NCBI GenBank assembly: GCA_012961165.1
Contig: DTZW01000050.1
Location: forward strand, 6,807-42,592
DNA: 35,786 nucleotides
Reading direction: 5' to 3'
Source: Gammaproteobacteria bacterium
GTDB lineage: Bacteria > Pseudomonadota > Gammaproteobacteria > Pseudomonadales > Azotimanducaceae
Shown here: positions 24,029 through 31,672 of the stretch, in pieces
Position numbering within the stretch: the stretch's first letter is position 1
Layout: the number at the start of each line of letters is the position of its first letter
The notes under the pieces: model-generated
The model's database searches: none
Seen by the model: the letters and a program-made list of their open reading frames with translations, nothing else
What the model was told of the DNA's origin: nothing
Program-made: the position numbers and the translations under genes

Positions 24029-24079
24029 GAATTATAAAGCGCGTTTTTCCAAGAGTACAAAAGTAGCTCCATAAGGTAT
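24024..24079. repeat. Dispersed 56-bp repeat, copy 2
   Basis: Direct-orientation partner of 21308-21363, starting AATAGGA and continuing through ATTATAAAGC and TACAAAAGTA. It begins at the break-point of the aminotransferase fragment. A more distant, inverted similarity occurs near 35491-35530. No transposase, terminal inverted repeat or target duplication was recognised next to it. Confidence 0.7.
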
Positions 24080-24146
24080 AGATTTTAGAATGAACGATTC
24101 ATTTCCCCAATAATCGTGCCTCAAGGTATTTTTCGCTGGTTTAGTT

Positions 24147-24402
24147 ATGCAGAAGTATAAAGTTAGTGTGTCCGGTGTCTTAGAAGCGGACGTAGATGTC
24201 ATCGCCGGCCGGTTTTCCAAAATTTTCAAAGTCGATTCAGTGAAAGCCAAGGTGCTGGTGACTGCTGGAAAACCAAGAGCGTTGGGAGCGAACCGCGACC
24301 GACAAAAGGCACAAAAAATCGTCCTGGCATTGCAAAAAAATGGGCCTTGAAGGTGTCGTGGAGCCACCATTTAGCGAGGCAGCCGAACATTTGGCTATTT
24401 GA
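24147..24402 (+). pseudogene. Small-domain protein broken by a frameshift in an A7 run
   Basis: The frame begins MQKYKVSVSG, continues through FSKIFKVDSVKAKVL and TAGKPRALG, and reaches a stop just after the A7 run at 24334-24340. Removing one A restores LALQKMGLEGVVEPPFSEAA and a natural end at TGA 24400-24402, which overlaps the ATG of the next gene. The Gly-Lys-Pro motif and KMGLEGVVE end resemble the N-terminal domain of some proteobacterial membrane proteins of unknown function. The loss may be real or a homopolymer sequencing error, and the product is unknown. Confidence 0.6.
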
Positions 24403-25027
24403 TGAATAAGCAGATTTTTCTTTGTCTGATGCTGCTCTGGCTCACCACCATCGCACGGGCTGATACCATCGTGACGATCACCCCCCCCCTGGGATCGTTG
24501 GATATCTTGATGCTGGAAGATGACGCGCCCATTGCGGTTGCTAACTTCCTAGGTTACGTAAATCGTGGTGACTACACAGGTACATTCCTGCATCGTAGTA
24601 TTCCCGATTTTGTCCTTCAAGGTGGTGGCTATCGTTATGACCCGGATGACAATGCAGCGCCGCATATTACAACACAGGCCCCGATCGTCAACGAGTTCAA
24701 GATCTAGAATACTCGCGGCACCGTTGCGATGGCCAAAGTGGGCGGAGACCCTGATAGCGCCACCAGTGAATGGTTCGTAAATCTGGCAAACAACGCTGCG
24801 AACCTGGATTCTCAGAATGGTGGCTTTACGGTATTTGGCGTGGTGATCAATAATGGGATGACCGTGGTAGACGAGATCGCGGCGCTGCCCGGCAGAACTT
24901 CCAGGGCACTTTTACTGACACACCCACCATCAATTTTAGCGGCAGTATCACCGCTGACATATTTGTGACGCTCGACTCGCTAACGGTCACTGTCCCGTCC
25001 GATTTCGACGGCGATGGCATCACTTGA
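24402..25027 (+). pseudogene. Exported cyclophilin-type peptidyl-prolyl isomerase, nonsense and frameshift
   Basis: A signal peptide (MNKQIFLCLMLLWLTTIARA) is followed by a cyclophilin domain: GSLDILMLEDDAPIAVANFL, FLHRSIPDFVLQGGGY and, after an in-frame TAG at 24705-24707, [25 protein letters not shown] and GGFTVFGVV. The catalytic-region FHR appears as FLHR. Near 24885-24900 the frame shifts: the original tail reads [20 protein letters not shown] and ends DFDGDGIT at TGA 25025-25027. DGDG-type tails usually continue into calcium-binding repeats, so the C-terminus is also cut. Two separate lesions make this a pseudogene, not a sequencing slip. Confidence 0.82.
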
Positions 25028-25065
25028 CCTTACCCCCAGAACTAAACCACCAGTAAGATGGGAAA

Positions 25066-25233
25066 TTGAGTATTGAGGCGGGCCTAAAAAACATATTACC
25101 CTTCAGTTTCTATCTGCTTGGTTGCACATTTTTGCTAGTAATTGGGGCACTGCTAGTAGGTGTCGGGTTGCTCGTTGCCCTTCCTATTATTATGGCTTCT
25201 ATGTATGCGGCCTATCGCGATATCTACTACTAG
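25066..25233 (+). pseudogene. C-terminal fragment of a multi-pass membrane protein
   Basis: A 55-codon frame with only a TTG start contains two hydrophobic helices, SFYLLGCTFLLVIGALLVGV and GLLVALPIIMASMY, then AAYRDIYY and a stop. The ending LP-xx-M-x-YAAYRDI is typical of BPSS1780/DUF2189-like inner-membrane proteins, which are several times longer. It most likely is a leftover C-terminus. The small domain at 24147-24402 occurs at the N-terminus of similar proteins, so the two might derive from one gene; that is speculative. Confidence 0.5.
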
Positions 25234-25534
25234 CCGGGGATCAATTCTCTTTTTCCATATCCTACCCATCGGTAATACTGCCCTTTAGGAAGGCCTTGTC
25301 TTGTTTCACTTTTACTGCGCATCCTGCGCGACTTTCATAAGTAAAAGCTTCGAGCGAGCCTTTGGCATTTCTACACGATATCACCTCGTTCATGCAGAGG
25401 CTGATATTCAATGTCTTACAACGCCAAGCGCTACGGTGGGTTGACGTCACGCTTTTATGACAAACAGATGGACCTGGAACTCGTTCATGAGGCGCATCGG
25501 CCCGTCTTGCCGGGTTAGATCGTGCTGCAGATAA
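25234..25534. other. Gene-poor gap, one 35-codon frame of unknown meaning
   Basis: No recognisable gene. A plus-strand frame at 25411-25518 encodes a 35-residue peptide starting MSYNAKRYGGLTSRFYDKQM. It has a well-formed protein-like composition and could be the first part of a truncated gene. No terminator hairpin was found for the leftward LLM gene ending at 25535. Confidence 0.35.
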
Positions 25535-26461
25535 TTATCGATTTCGCAGAGACTGAGCGATGATTTTTGTTGCTGCTATCGAATGACTGTCATTGCCTGC
25601 AACGACTTTCAGATTCATGATGGAGCATCCGGCATCGACGAACGGCGCCAGGTCGTTCGCAACATCATCTGGTGTTCCATAAGGCACGTATCGTTCGAAT
25701 TTTTCAAAAGGAACATGGTAGAAATCCTCCATCGCCTCTGCCACCAGTTTTCTCGCCTCCTCACGGGAATCTGCCACCCCCACCCAGGGCTGATAACCAT
25801 GAAGCCAGTCCGTCTTGCCCCGGCCAGTTTCTGATGCTGCCTGCTGAACGAGTGCCAGGGCTTGCCGATACCGCCGGACGGAACACCAGACGCCAATCCA
25901 GCCGTCACCAAATCGCGCTGTCCTAACCAATGCAGCGTTTGAGCGGCCTCCGACAATAATGGGGATGCTGTTACCCACGGTGGGTTTGATCCTTGCCTGA
26001 CTGAGATTGAAAAACTCACCTTCAAAGTCAACCGACTCACCAAGCATAAGCCGCCGCACAATCTCCAGGCATTCGTTGGTCCGGCGCCCGCGAGTACGAG
26101 GGTCAACACCACAGATTTCAACCTCATGTCTGTCTTCGCCGCCGATACCAACGCCGAATAACATTCGACCCGAAGCTATTTTGTGCATGGTTGCCAGTTG
26201 CCGTGCGACCGGTAGCGGGTGTCTTAGCGGCAACAAGTAGATGCTGATCATGACGCTCATCTCAGCATGCAGTTGTGAAAGTGCAGCAATTTCGACAAAA
26301 CCGTCCGTTCCGGAACCGTCGCGAAACGAGACATGGTCAGCCATAAAAATATGATTAACGCCAGCGGCCCAGGCGTCTTCAAGCATCCTGTGTTTGGCAT
26401 CAATGCTCATTGACCAAAGGTCTACGGGGGTTGCCAGCCCGATTTTCAGTTCATTTGTCAT
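25535..26461 (-). CDS. Luciferase-like (LLM) oxidoreductase, second family member
   Basis: A 308-residue TIM-barrel flavin/F420-type oxidoreductase: AAGVNHIFMADHVSF (residues about 34-48), SGRMLFGVGIGGEDRHE, and PIIVGGRSNAALVRTARFGDG followed by WIGVW. It differs clearly from the LLM at 17957-18850 and so is not a recent duplicate. ATG 26461 overlaps the stop of the truncated acyltransferase upstream (ATGA), implying co-transcription leftward. The neighbouring divergent gene (26770) is another flavoprotein, but no flavin reductase is present. The substrate is unknown. Confidence 0.84.
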   Translation of the reverse strand: MTNELKIGLATPVDLWSMSIDAKHRMLEDAWAAGVNHIFMADHVSFRDGSGTDGFVEIAALSQLHAEMSVMISIYLLPLRHPLPVARQLATMHKIASGRMLFGVGIGGEDRHEVEICGVDPRTRGRRTNECLEIVRRLMLGESVDFEGEFFNLSQARIKPTVGNSIPIIVGGRSNAALVRTARFGDGWIGVWCSVRRYRQALALVQQAASETGRGKTDWLHGYQPWVGVADSREEARKLVAEAMEDFYHVPFEKFERYVPYGTPDDVANDLAPFVDAGCSIMNLKVVAGNDSHSIAATKIIAQSLRNR

Positions 26462-26700
26462 AAGAAGTTCGACTTACCCGTCCAGAATGAGTGCGTGCCA
26501 GAACAAATACGTTCCGGCAATGCATGCAATACTAACAGGCCATCTGACAGGCTGGTGTGATTGCCAATGACGATACATGGCCCGTCTATTTCATCAAAAA
26601 AATGCGTGCGCTCAATTTGGCGTGGCCTGCAGTAGCGACGTAGATGACGCTCGCTGATTTTGTAGCGAAAAAGAACCCGGATCAACATATATACTTGCAC
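26458..26700 (-). pseudogene. Truncated PlsC-type acyltransferase
   Basis: Eighty codons ending exactly at the LLM start. The acyltransferase block I motif NHxxxxD is intact (GPCIVIGNHTSLSDGLLVLH, residues about 43-62), but everything after about residue 80 is gone: no block II-IV motifs such as the EGTR type. Whole family members are roughly 200-300 residues. The stop is the TGA of ATGA at 26461-26458. It is either a deletion relic with a fused downstream operon or, less likely, a functional short protein. I favour a relic. Confidence 0.6.
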
Positions 26701-26769
26701 AAATAGACTTTATTTTCTGGCTAACTGTTATTGTTGGCCTCATAATTTCAAATCGCTTAAACGAGACTG

Positions 26770-27930
26770 ATGATGGAAACGGCAAAACAACTGATTGAAG
26801 AAGCGCAGCGCCTTAGTGATCTGTTTTTCGATCAGGCAGATACAATAGAAGCAGCCGGAAGAGTGCCTGCAGATCTGTCCAAACTTATGGCCGAGGCCGG
26901 CTTTTATCGATTAGGCGTGCCGCAGGAGATAGGCGGCCTTGAAGCTCCGCCACGACTCTCCAGTGAAATTTTTGAGATATTGGCGCAAGGGGATGCCTCC
27001 TGTGCGTGGGTTGCTTTCATCGGCACAACCTCTGGTGCCGCTCTAGGGAATGTATCTAAAGAGATCGGCCGACAGATCCTTGCCAGTCCTACGACCATGT
27101 TGACCGGAGTTTTCGCGCCAACAGGTCGGGCAGAACTGACAGATGAGGGGTTCAGGGTCACGGGACGCTGGCAATGGGGTTCTGGAAGCCAGAATGCTGA
27201 CTGGATCATGGGTGGTTGTATGCTTACCAAAAACGGCGAGCCGATCCTCGACAAGGCTGGTAATCCTGCAAATCACATGATGATTATGCCAGCTGATAAA
27301 GTCGAATTATTGGACACCTGGCATGTGAGCGGTCTGAAGGGTACCGGTAGTGTTGATTATCAGGTGGACAATTTACTGGTACCAACCACGCATGGTGTAG
27401 GATATTTGGAGCATGAAGCCCATTCTGGCCCACTCTCCAGCTTTCCCAGCATAACGTTTCTTGCCCTGGGTATTGCCGCGGTAGCGCTGGGTATAGCTCG
27501 TGCTTCGATTAAGGAATTTGTGGCGCTTGCAGGGAGTAAAAAGCGGGCACATTCCAGGAAGACGATTGCCGAGCAACCACACACACATCTCAAGCTCGCC
27601 GAAGCGGAGGCGCAACTTCGCAGCGCGCGGGCATTTTACTACGAGGCGATAGATGCAGTTTGGGACAGCACGCTGCAACAGGGTCGCGCCAGTCTGGCAC
27701 TAAGACGGGATCTGCGTCTGGCAACAACCTATACGGTGACCTCCTGTGTTCAGGTTGTTGATGCCATGTATGCTCTCGGTGGTGGTGTATCGGTTTATGA
27801 GACTTCCCGATTGCAGCGCTATCTACGGGATGTTCAGGTCGCACGACAGCACATCATGGTGTCGCCCTCGGTCATGGAAACAGCGGGGCGTCTGCTGCTC
27901 GATGTGAAGGCAAACGTTTCAATGTTTTAG
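26770..27930 (+). CDS. Acyl-CoA-dehydrogenase-fold flavoprotein, HsaA/flavin-monooxygenase-like
   Basis: A 386-residue protein with an acyl-CoA dehydrogenase fold of the two-component flavin-monooxygenase style. Motifs include VPQEIGGLEAPPRLSSEIFE, ASCAWVAFIGTTSGA, GRWQWGSGSQNADW, TWHVSGLKGTGSVDYQV, and the C-terminal YLRDVQVARQHIMVSPS. The GRWQWGSGS and GLKGTGS features parallel HsaA, but the sequence departs widely elsewhere, so a different substrate is likely. It has no catalytic base of classical dehydrogenases that I can assign. ATG 26770 is used, with ATG 26773 directly after. It stands between the steroid and phenylacetate modules, divergent from the acyltransferase relic/LLM pair. Confidence 0.82.
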   Translation: MMETAKQLIEEAQRLSDLFFDQADTIEAAGRVPADLSKLMAEAGFYRLGVPQEIGGLEAPPRLSSEIFEILAQGDASCAWVAFIGTTSGAALGNVSKEIGRQILASPTTMLTGVFAPTGRAELTDEGFRVTGRWQWGSGSQNADWIMGGCMLTKNGEPILDKAGNPANHMMIMPADKVELLDTWHVSGLKGTGSVDYQVDNLLVPTTHGVGYLEHEAHSGPLSSFPSITFLALGIAAVALGIARASIKEFVALAGSKKRAHSRKTIAEQPHTHLKLAEAEAQLRSARAFYYEAIDAVWDSTLQQGRASLALRRDLRLATTYTVTSCVQVVDAMYALGGGVSVYETSRLQRYLRDVQVARQHIMVSPSVMETAGRLLLDVKANVSMF

Positions 27931-27948
27931 TTTGTATTCATTCAGGGA

Positions 27949-28866
27949 CTAGATTCCACCAAACCGTTTAAAGTACTGCGCATTAACTTCCGGCAGTGCA
28001 CCCTGCGCATTTTCCAAATTTTTGTGAATATAATCGAGGGAATTTTCGGACAACAAGGCGTACAAACGCCGGGCAAGATCATTCGCTTCGAACCCAATCC
28101 AGCCATTGGGTAACATTGCTTCGGGGAAATCCGGATCCCGCAATAACACCCTTCGATACTCGTGCAACATTAGTGTGCGTATCTGAAAACTCAGTTCCGG
28201 TCCCGGATTATTCTTGCCAAGCTTTAACGTTAAAGGTCGGTAGAATCGTAGAAAATCACCATACATCCCACGCAGCTCATCCAGATTCCATTTTTGTTCT
28301 GCCAGCGTCTTTAACGCTGCCTGCGAATCAGGATCATCTGCTGATGCAGAAAAAACAATAACTTTACCGAGCAGATTTTGTTCATGCAAAGTTTCCTCTA
28401 AGGAAGTTTTTTCAGAAGATGGGTGCGCATACATACCATTCACCAGCGAGTGGTATCCCTGCCATAACATGCTTTTTCGAAATTCCCCTTTCCTGTCTTC
28501 TGGCACAAACACGGGTGAAACCAGCGTCCAACTCCCATCCCACTCCTGGGGACTCGCAGAGTAGATTCGTCGCGCCGCCTTCTCGGTAAAATGATTAGCA
28601 CTGTCAGTAAAACAGTAATAGCTACGTCGACCTATCTTCTTGATCTGCAGCCAGTCCTGTTGCGCAAGTCTAAATACCGCCGTGCGCACTAGCCGCTCAG
28701 TATAACCAAAAGGTACCAGGGCCTGGATTAAACTGCCTAACCAGATCCACCCCCCGTGCTGGGAAATAGAATCACCAAACAACGTCACCACCATGGAAGT
28801 ACAACTGACATTACGTTCTGCAGCTCGCTTGGAAATTAACTCAGGGCCAATATTCACCTCAACCAC
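27949..28866 (-). CDS. paaX: PaaX repressor of phenylacetate degradation
   Basis: A 305-residue GntR-like winged-helix regulator of the PaaX family. The segment LFGDSISQHGGWIWLGSLIQ (residues about 29-48) precedes RLVRTAVFRLAQQDWL and GRRSYYCFT, with a central WDGSWTLV and the end QYFKRFGG all matching PaaX. It represses paa genes until phenylacetyl-CoA is bound. The start is a GTG at 28866, as in-frame ATGs occur only after the conserved part begins. It is the last gene of the leftward paa series, 58 nt after paaE, and is preceded by a 10-bp direct repeat. Confidence 0.9.
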   Translation of the reverse strand: MVEVNIGPELISKRAAERNVSCTSMVVTLFGDSISQHGGWIWLGSLIQALVPFGYTERLVRTAVFRLAQQDWLQIKKIGRRSYYCFTDSANHFTEKAARRIYSASPQEWDGSWTLVSPVFVPEDRKGEFRKSMLWQGYHSLVNGMYAHPSSEKTSLEETLHEQNLLGKVIVFSASADDPDSQAALKTLAEQKWNLDELRGMYGDFLRFYRPLTLKLGKNNPGPELSFQIRTLMLHEYRRVLLRDPDFPEAMLPNGWIGFEANDLARRLYALLSENSLDYIHKNLENAQGALPEVNAQYFKRFGGI

Positions 28867-28885
28867 TAAAAGAACCAGCCATGTT

Positions 28886-28907
28886 TACAGACATATCTAC
28901 AGACATA
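28886..28907. repeat. Direct repeat TACAGACATA x2 upstream of paaX
   Basis: TACAGACATA occurs at 28886-28895 and 28898-28907, two bases apart, in the 58-bp paaE-paaX gap (12-bp period, near one helical turn). Such phasing suits a regulator site controlling paaX separately from the operon, but may be chance. Confidence 0.4.
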
Positions 28908-28924
28908 AGTATGGTAACCATCCT

Positions 28925-30016
28925 TTATAACTGGTCAAAATCAATAACTACCTTTTTTGAAACCGGATGCGCCTGGCAAGTCAGTATCATGCCTTCAGCT
29001 AATTCCTGATCGGTGAGCGCATGGTTCAGATCCATGTCTACCTTCCCTTCCATTATACGTGCTTTGCAGGTTGCACACACTCCACCCTTACAGGAAAACG
29101 GTAAGTCGGCGCCATTTGTCATCGCCGCATCAAGAATGTTTTCACCGTCAGCAGTCAACTCAAAGCGTGAAGACCGCCCGGCAACGGTGACCACAACTTC
29201 ACTCATCTGCCCGCCATATTGTTTGACCCGTGCATGGTGCTTTTTCACTACTTCTTTTGCATCCTCTGCAGATGCATAAAACAGTTCGTAATGAATATGT
29301 GATTCATCTACGCCATTGGCACGCAATCCACGGGATACTTCTGAAATCATGGGTTCAGGGCCGCACAGGAAAAATTCGTTAACACCACGCAGACTGATAA
29401 GCCCTTTGCGAGCCAGTTCATCACCCTTGCGATTATCTATTCGCCCAAACAGTACCTCCGCATCCTGTTCTTCCCGGCTTAGTATATTTACCCAGTTAAA
29501 TCTATTCATGTACCGGTTTTTCACAAAACTAAGGTCTTCCTTGAACATGACGGAAGCCGAATTGCGGTTGCCATACAACAGAGTAACCTCGCTAAGCGGT
29601 TCCTTCGACAAAACAGACTTTATAATAGACAGCATTGGCGTAATTCCGCTGCCCGCACATATGCACAAATACCGTTTTCTGTTTTCCCCGGACAAAGGGG
29701 TATGAAAATTACCCTGAGGCGGCATAACATCAAGCATGTCTCCTGCTGCTAACTGAAAGGCAAAAGAGGAAAACGCACCTCCTTCTATGCGCTTTATTGC
29801 CACCTGCAGCTTATTGTCATCGACACCTGCACAGATTGAATATGAACGACGTATGTCTTCCTCTTTCAGAATCGTACGCAGCGTAAGATATTGACCCTGA
29901 ATAAAGTTGAATTTTTCCTCCAGCTCCGCAGGTACATCAAACGTTATGCAAACAGCACTTTCAGTTTCCCGTTTCACTGATAAAAGCTTCAGCGAGTAAA
30001 AATTGGGTTCACTCAT
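28925..30016 (-). CDS. paaE: PaaE: reductase of phenylacetyl-CoA 1,2-epoxidase
   Basis: A 363-residue flavin/ferredoxin reductase (from ATG 30016). The FAD-binding RSYSIC and the NAD-binding GSGITPMLS are followed by a C-terminal plant-type [2Fe-2S] domain with CKGGVCATCKARI and a fourth Cys in LTCQAHP. It passes electrons from NADPH to the PaaABC di-iron oxygenase. The frame opens at 30052 inside paaD, but MSEPNFYSLKLL at 30016 is the natural start, with GGAA 5 nt upstream. It follows paaD on the minus strand and precedes paaX. Confidence 0.92.
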   Translation of the reverse strand: MSEPNFYSLKLLSVKRETESAVCITFDVPAELEEKFNFIQGQYLTLRTILKEEDIRRSYSICAGVDDNKLQVAIKRIEGGAFSSFAFQLAAGDMLDVMPPQGNFHTPLSGENRKRYLCICAGSGITPMLSIIKSVLSKEPLSEVTLLYGNRNSASVMFKEDLSFVKNRYMNRFNWVNILSREEQDAEVLFGRIDNRKGDELARKGLISLRGVNEFFLCGPEPMISEVSRGLRANGVDESHIHYELFYASAEDAKEVVKKHHARVKQYGGQMSEVVVTVAGRSSRFELTADGENILDAAMTNGADLPFSCKGGVCATCKARIMEGKVDMDLNHALTDQELAEGMILTCQAHPVSKKVVIDFDQL

Positions 30017-30042
30017 ACAAATTCCATTCGTCAGCACCTGAT

Positions 30043-30573
30043 CTAAATACACTTAAAGTAGTCAAAAGCTTCCAGACAGTTATTACACTTATACAGGGCC
30101 TTGCAGGCAGTTGACCCAAATTCACTTATCAGCGTATTGTCTGTTGATACGCATTGGGGACAAATGACTTTCCGAACGTGCCAGGTCGGTGTGGGAGGTG
30201 CAATCCCAAAGTCCATCAGCTGTTGCTTGCCCTTTTCGCTCATCCAGTCAGTTGACCATGCTGGAGATAAGCGCGTAACGACTTCTATTGGTGAGTAGCC
30301 TGCACGGTTAAGCGTTTTACAGATATCGTTTTCAATCTCCCGCATCGCCGGACAGCCGGAATAAGTGGGAGTGATGGCTACCTCTACCCGGCTCTCGTGT
30401 TCACTTACATCCTGCAATACACCCAGATCCCAGATCGATATAACCGGGATTTCGGGATCGCATACATTATCCAGCAAGGCCCAGATTTGGGGGCATAAGG
30501 ACTTTTCTCGCGTCCGGGCTCTGAGTACTTGTTCTTCGGTTACCACCGGTAAAAGGGCCATAACACTTACCAA
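30043..30573 (-). CDS. paaD: PaaD: iron-sulfur/maturation factor of the Paa epoxidase
   Basis: A 176-residue MIP18/DUF59 family protein. The typical stretch DPEIPVISIWDLGVL and the Cys in SGCPAM lie in the N-terminal half. A C-terminal zinc-ribbon has two CPxC/CxxC pairs (ICPQCVS and YKCNNCLEAF), with an additional Cys in STACKALY. PaaD helps assemble the Paa monooxygenase metal site. Its start overlaps paaC by 7 bp (30567-30573), with an alternative ATG at 30561. Confidence 0.9.
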   Translation of the reverse strand: MVSVMALLPVVTEEQVLRARTREKSLCPQIWALLDNVCDPEIPVISIWDLGVLQDVSEHESRVEVAITPTYSGCPAMREIENDICKTLNRAGYSPIEVVTRLSPAWSTDWMSEKGKQQLMDFGIAPPTPTWHVRKVICPQCVSTDNTLISEFGSTACKALYKCNNCLEAFDYFKCI

Positions 30574-31358
30574 CTTAGCCCGGGATAAGCGCGTTGCAGG
30601 TATTGCAGTTCAGATAATAAATGCCCGTGGTATTCTGTGTGAACACCGGCTCGCCCACCCGTTACCTGCCAGTCTCCGGGCGGATGATCCAGCGTGGCTT
30701 CGCTCAGGATTTGAGAAATCCGGGCATCCCACGTATCAAACAATCTTGCACGATCCACCGATATTCCACCGGGCAAGAGACCAAGTTCCGCTTCTGTCAT
30801 CTCAAATAACTCAGGCGTATACCCCCACAGTTCATTGACAGCATTTTGCATTCTTAAATGGCTTTCTTCGGTGCCATCTCCCAGGCGCAACGTCCAGTCG
30901 TGACTGCGCCGTAAGTGATATTTGCTTTCCTTTAAGGTTTTGGCTGCGATTGCCGCCAAATGCAAGTCGCCCGATCCACTCAATACAGTAAAATATTCGA
31001 CATTAAACAAATCAACAATCAGCTGACGTGTCATGGTGTAGGCAAAATCCCCGATAGGCATTTCAAAGATCAACAGGTTTCGATACTCGCGACTGTCGCG
31101 TAAATACGCAATATCGTCTACCGACTGATCCTGAAAATCTCCCCCGGTTATCTTTGCCAGCTCCACGGCGTACTCATAGTACATATTCGCTCGCCCAAGA
31201 AAGTCCAGAGCGACATTTGAGATGGCAAGGTCTTCTTCCAGCATGGGTGCATTTCGACACCACTCACCCAGCCGTTGCCCCAACATGAGGCTGTCATCAC
31301 CAAGGCCGATGGAAAATTGCAGGGTGTATTCCCTAATTTTTGATTCAGTATCACTCAT
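30567..31358 (-). CDS. paaC: PaaC: structural subunit of phenylacetyl-CoA epoxidase
   Basis: A 263-residue ferritin-like helical protein, paralogous to PaaA but lacking the complete di-iron ligand set. Typical runs are DDSLMLGQRLGEWCRNAP, ISNVALDFLGRANMYYEYA and KESKYHLRRSHDWTLRLGDG. PaaC forms the heterodimer with PaaA that stabilises the active oxygenase. It begins 23 nt after the paaB stop and overlaps paaD, consistent with stoichiometric expression. Confidence 0.92.
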   Translation of the reverse strand: MSDTESKIREYTLQFSIGLGDDSLMLGQRLGEWCRNAPMLEEDLAISNVALDFLGRANMYYEYAVELAKITGGDFQDQSVDDIAYLRDSREYRNLLIFEMPIGDFAYTMTRQLIVDLFNVEYFTVLSGSGDLHLAAIAAKTLKESKYHLRRSHDWTLRLGDGTEESHLRMQNAVNELWGYTPELFEMTEAELGLLPGGISVDRARLFDTWDARISQILSEATLDHPPGDWQVTGGRAGVHTEYHGHLLSELQYLQRAYPGLSW

Positions 31359-31381
31359 ACTACGTTCCAGGAAGTGGGGTA

Positions 31382-31672
31382 TTACATATTTTTAATGCTA
31401 TCTGGTAATACATAGTGGGTAGCGTGGCGATAGGGCTTGTCTTCCATTGGGTCATAAAAACTTGCTGCATCCTCCTCCTGTGAACAAGTGATATCACCTG
31501 ACTTTACCACCCAGATGCTTACACCTTCACTACGGCGGGTGTAACAGTCTCTTGCGTATTCAAGTGCCTGTTCAGCACCCTCTGCATGAAGACTGCCGAC
31601 GTGTTTATGATCCAGGCCGCGCTTGGAGCGCACGAATACTTCATACAACGGTGTATGTACTTGCGTGCTCAC
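31382..31672 (-). CDS. paaB: PaaB: small subunit of phenylacetyl-CoA epoxidase
   Basis: A 96-residue PaaB family protein. The line [23 protein letters not shown], the middle [15 protein letters not shown] and the ending [10 protein letters not shown] are typical. It bridges PaaAC heterodimers in the oxygenase complex. The ATG overlaps the paaA stop (ATGA, 31669-31672), so the two are translationally coupled. Confidence 0.93.
   Translation of the reverse strand: MSTQVHTPLYEVFVRSKRGLDHKHVGSLHAEGAEQALEYARDCYTRRSEGVSIWVVKSGDITCSQEEDAASFYDPMEDKPYRHATHYVLPDSIKNM

Noticed and set aside
21308-24079. Repeat pair considered as insertion-sequence ends
   Set aside because: There is no transposase and no terminal inverted repeat between or beside the copies, and they are direct, not inverted. 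It is kept only as a dispersed repeat.
24032-24370. A 112-codon minus-strand frame ending in repeat copy 2
   Set aside because: Most of it overlaps the plus-strand small-domain relic. Its end is shared with copy 1 and may reflect the repeat, not a gene.
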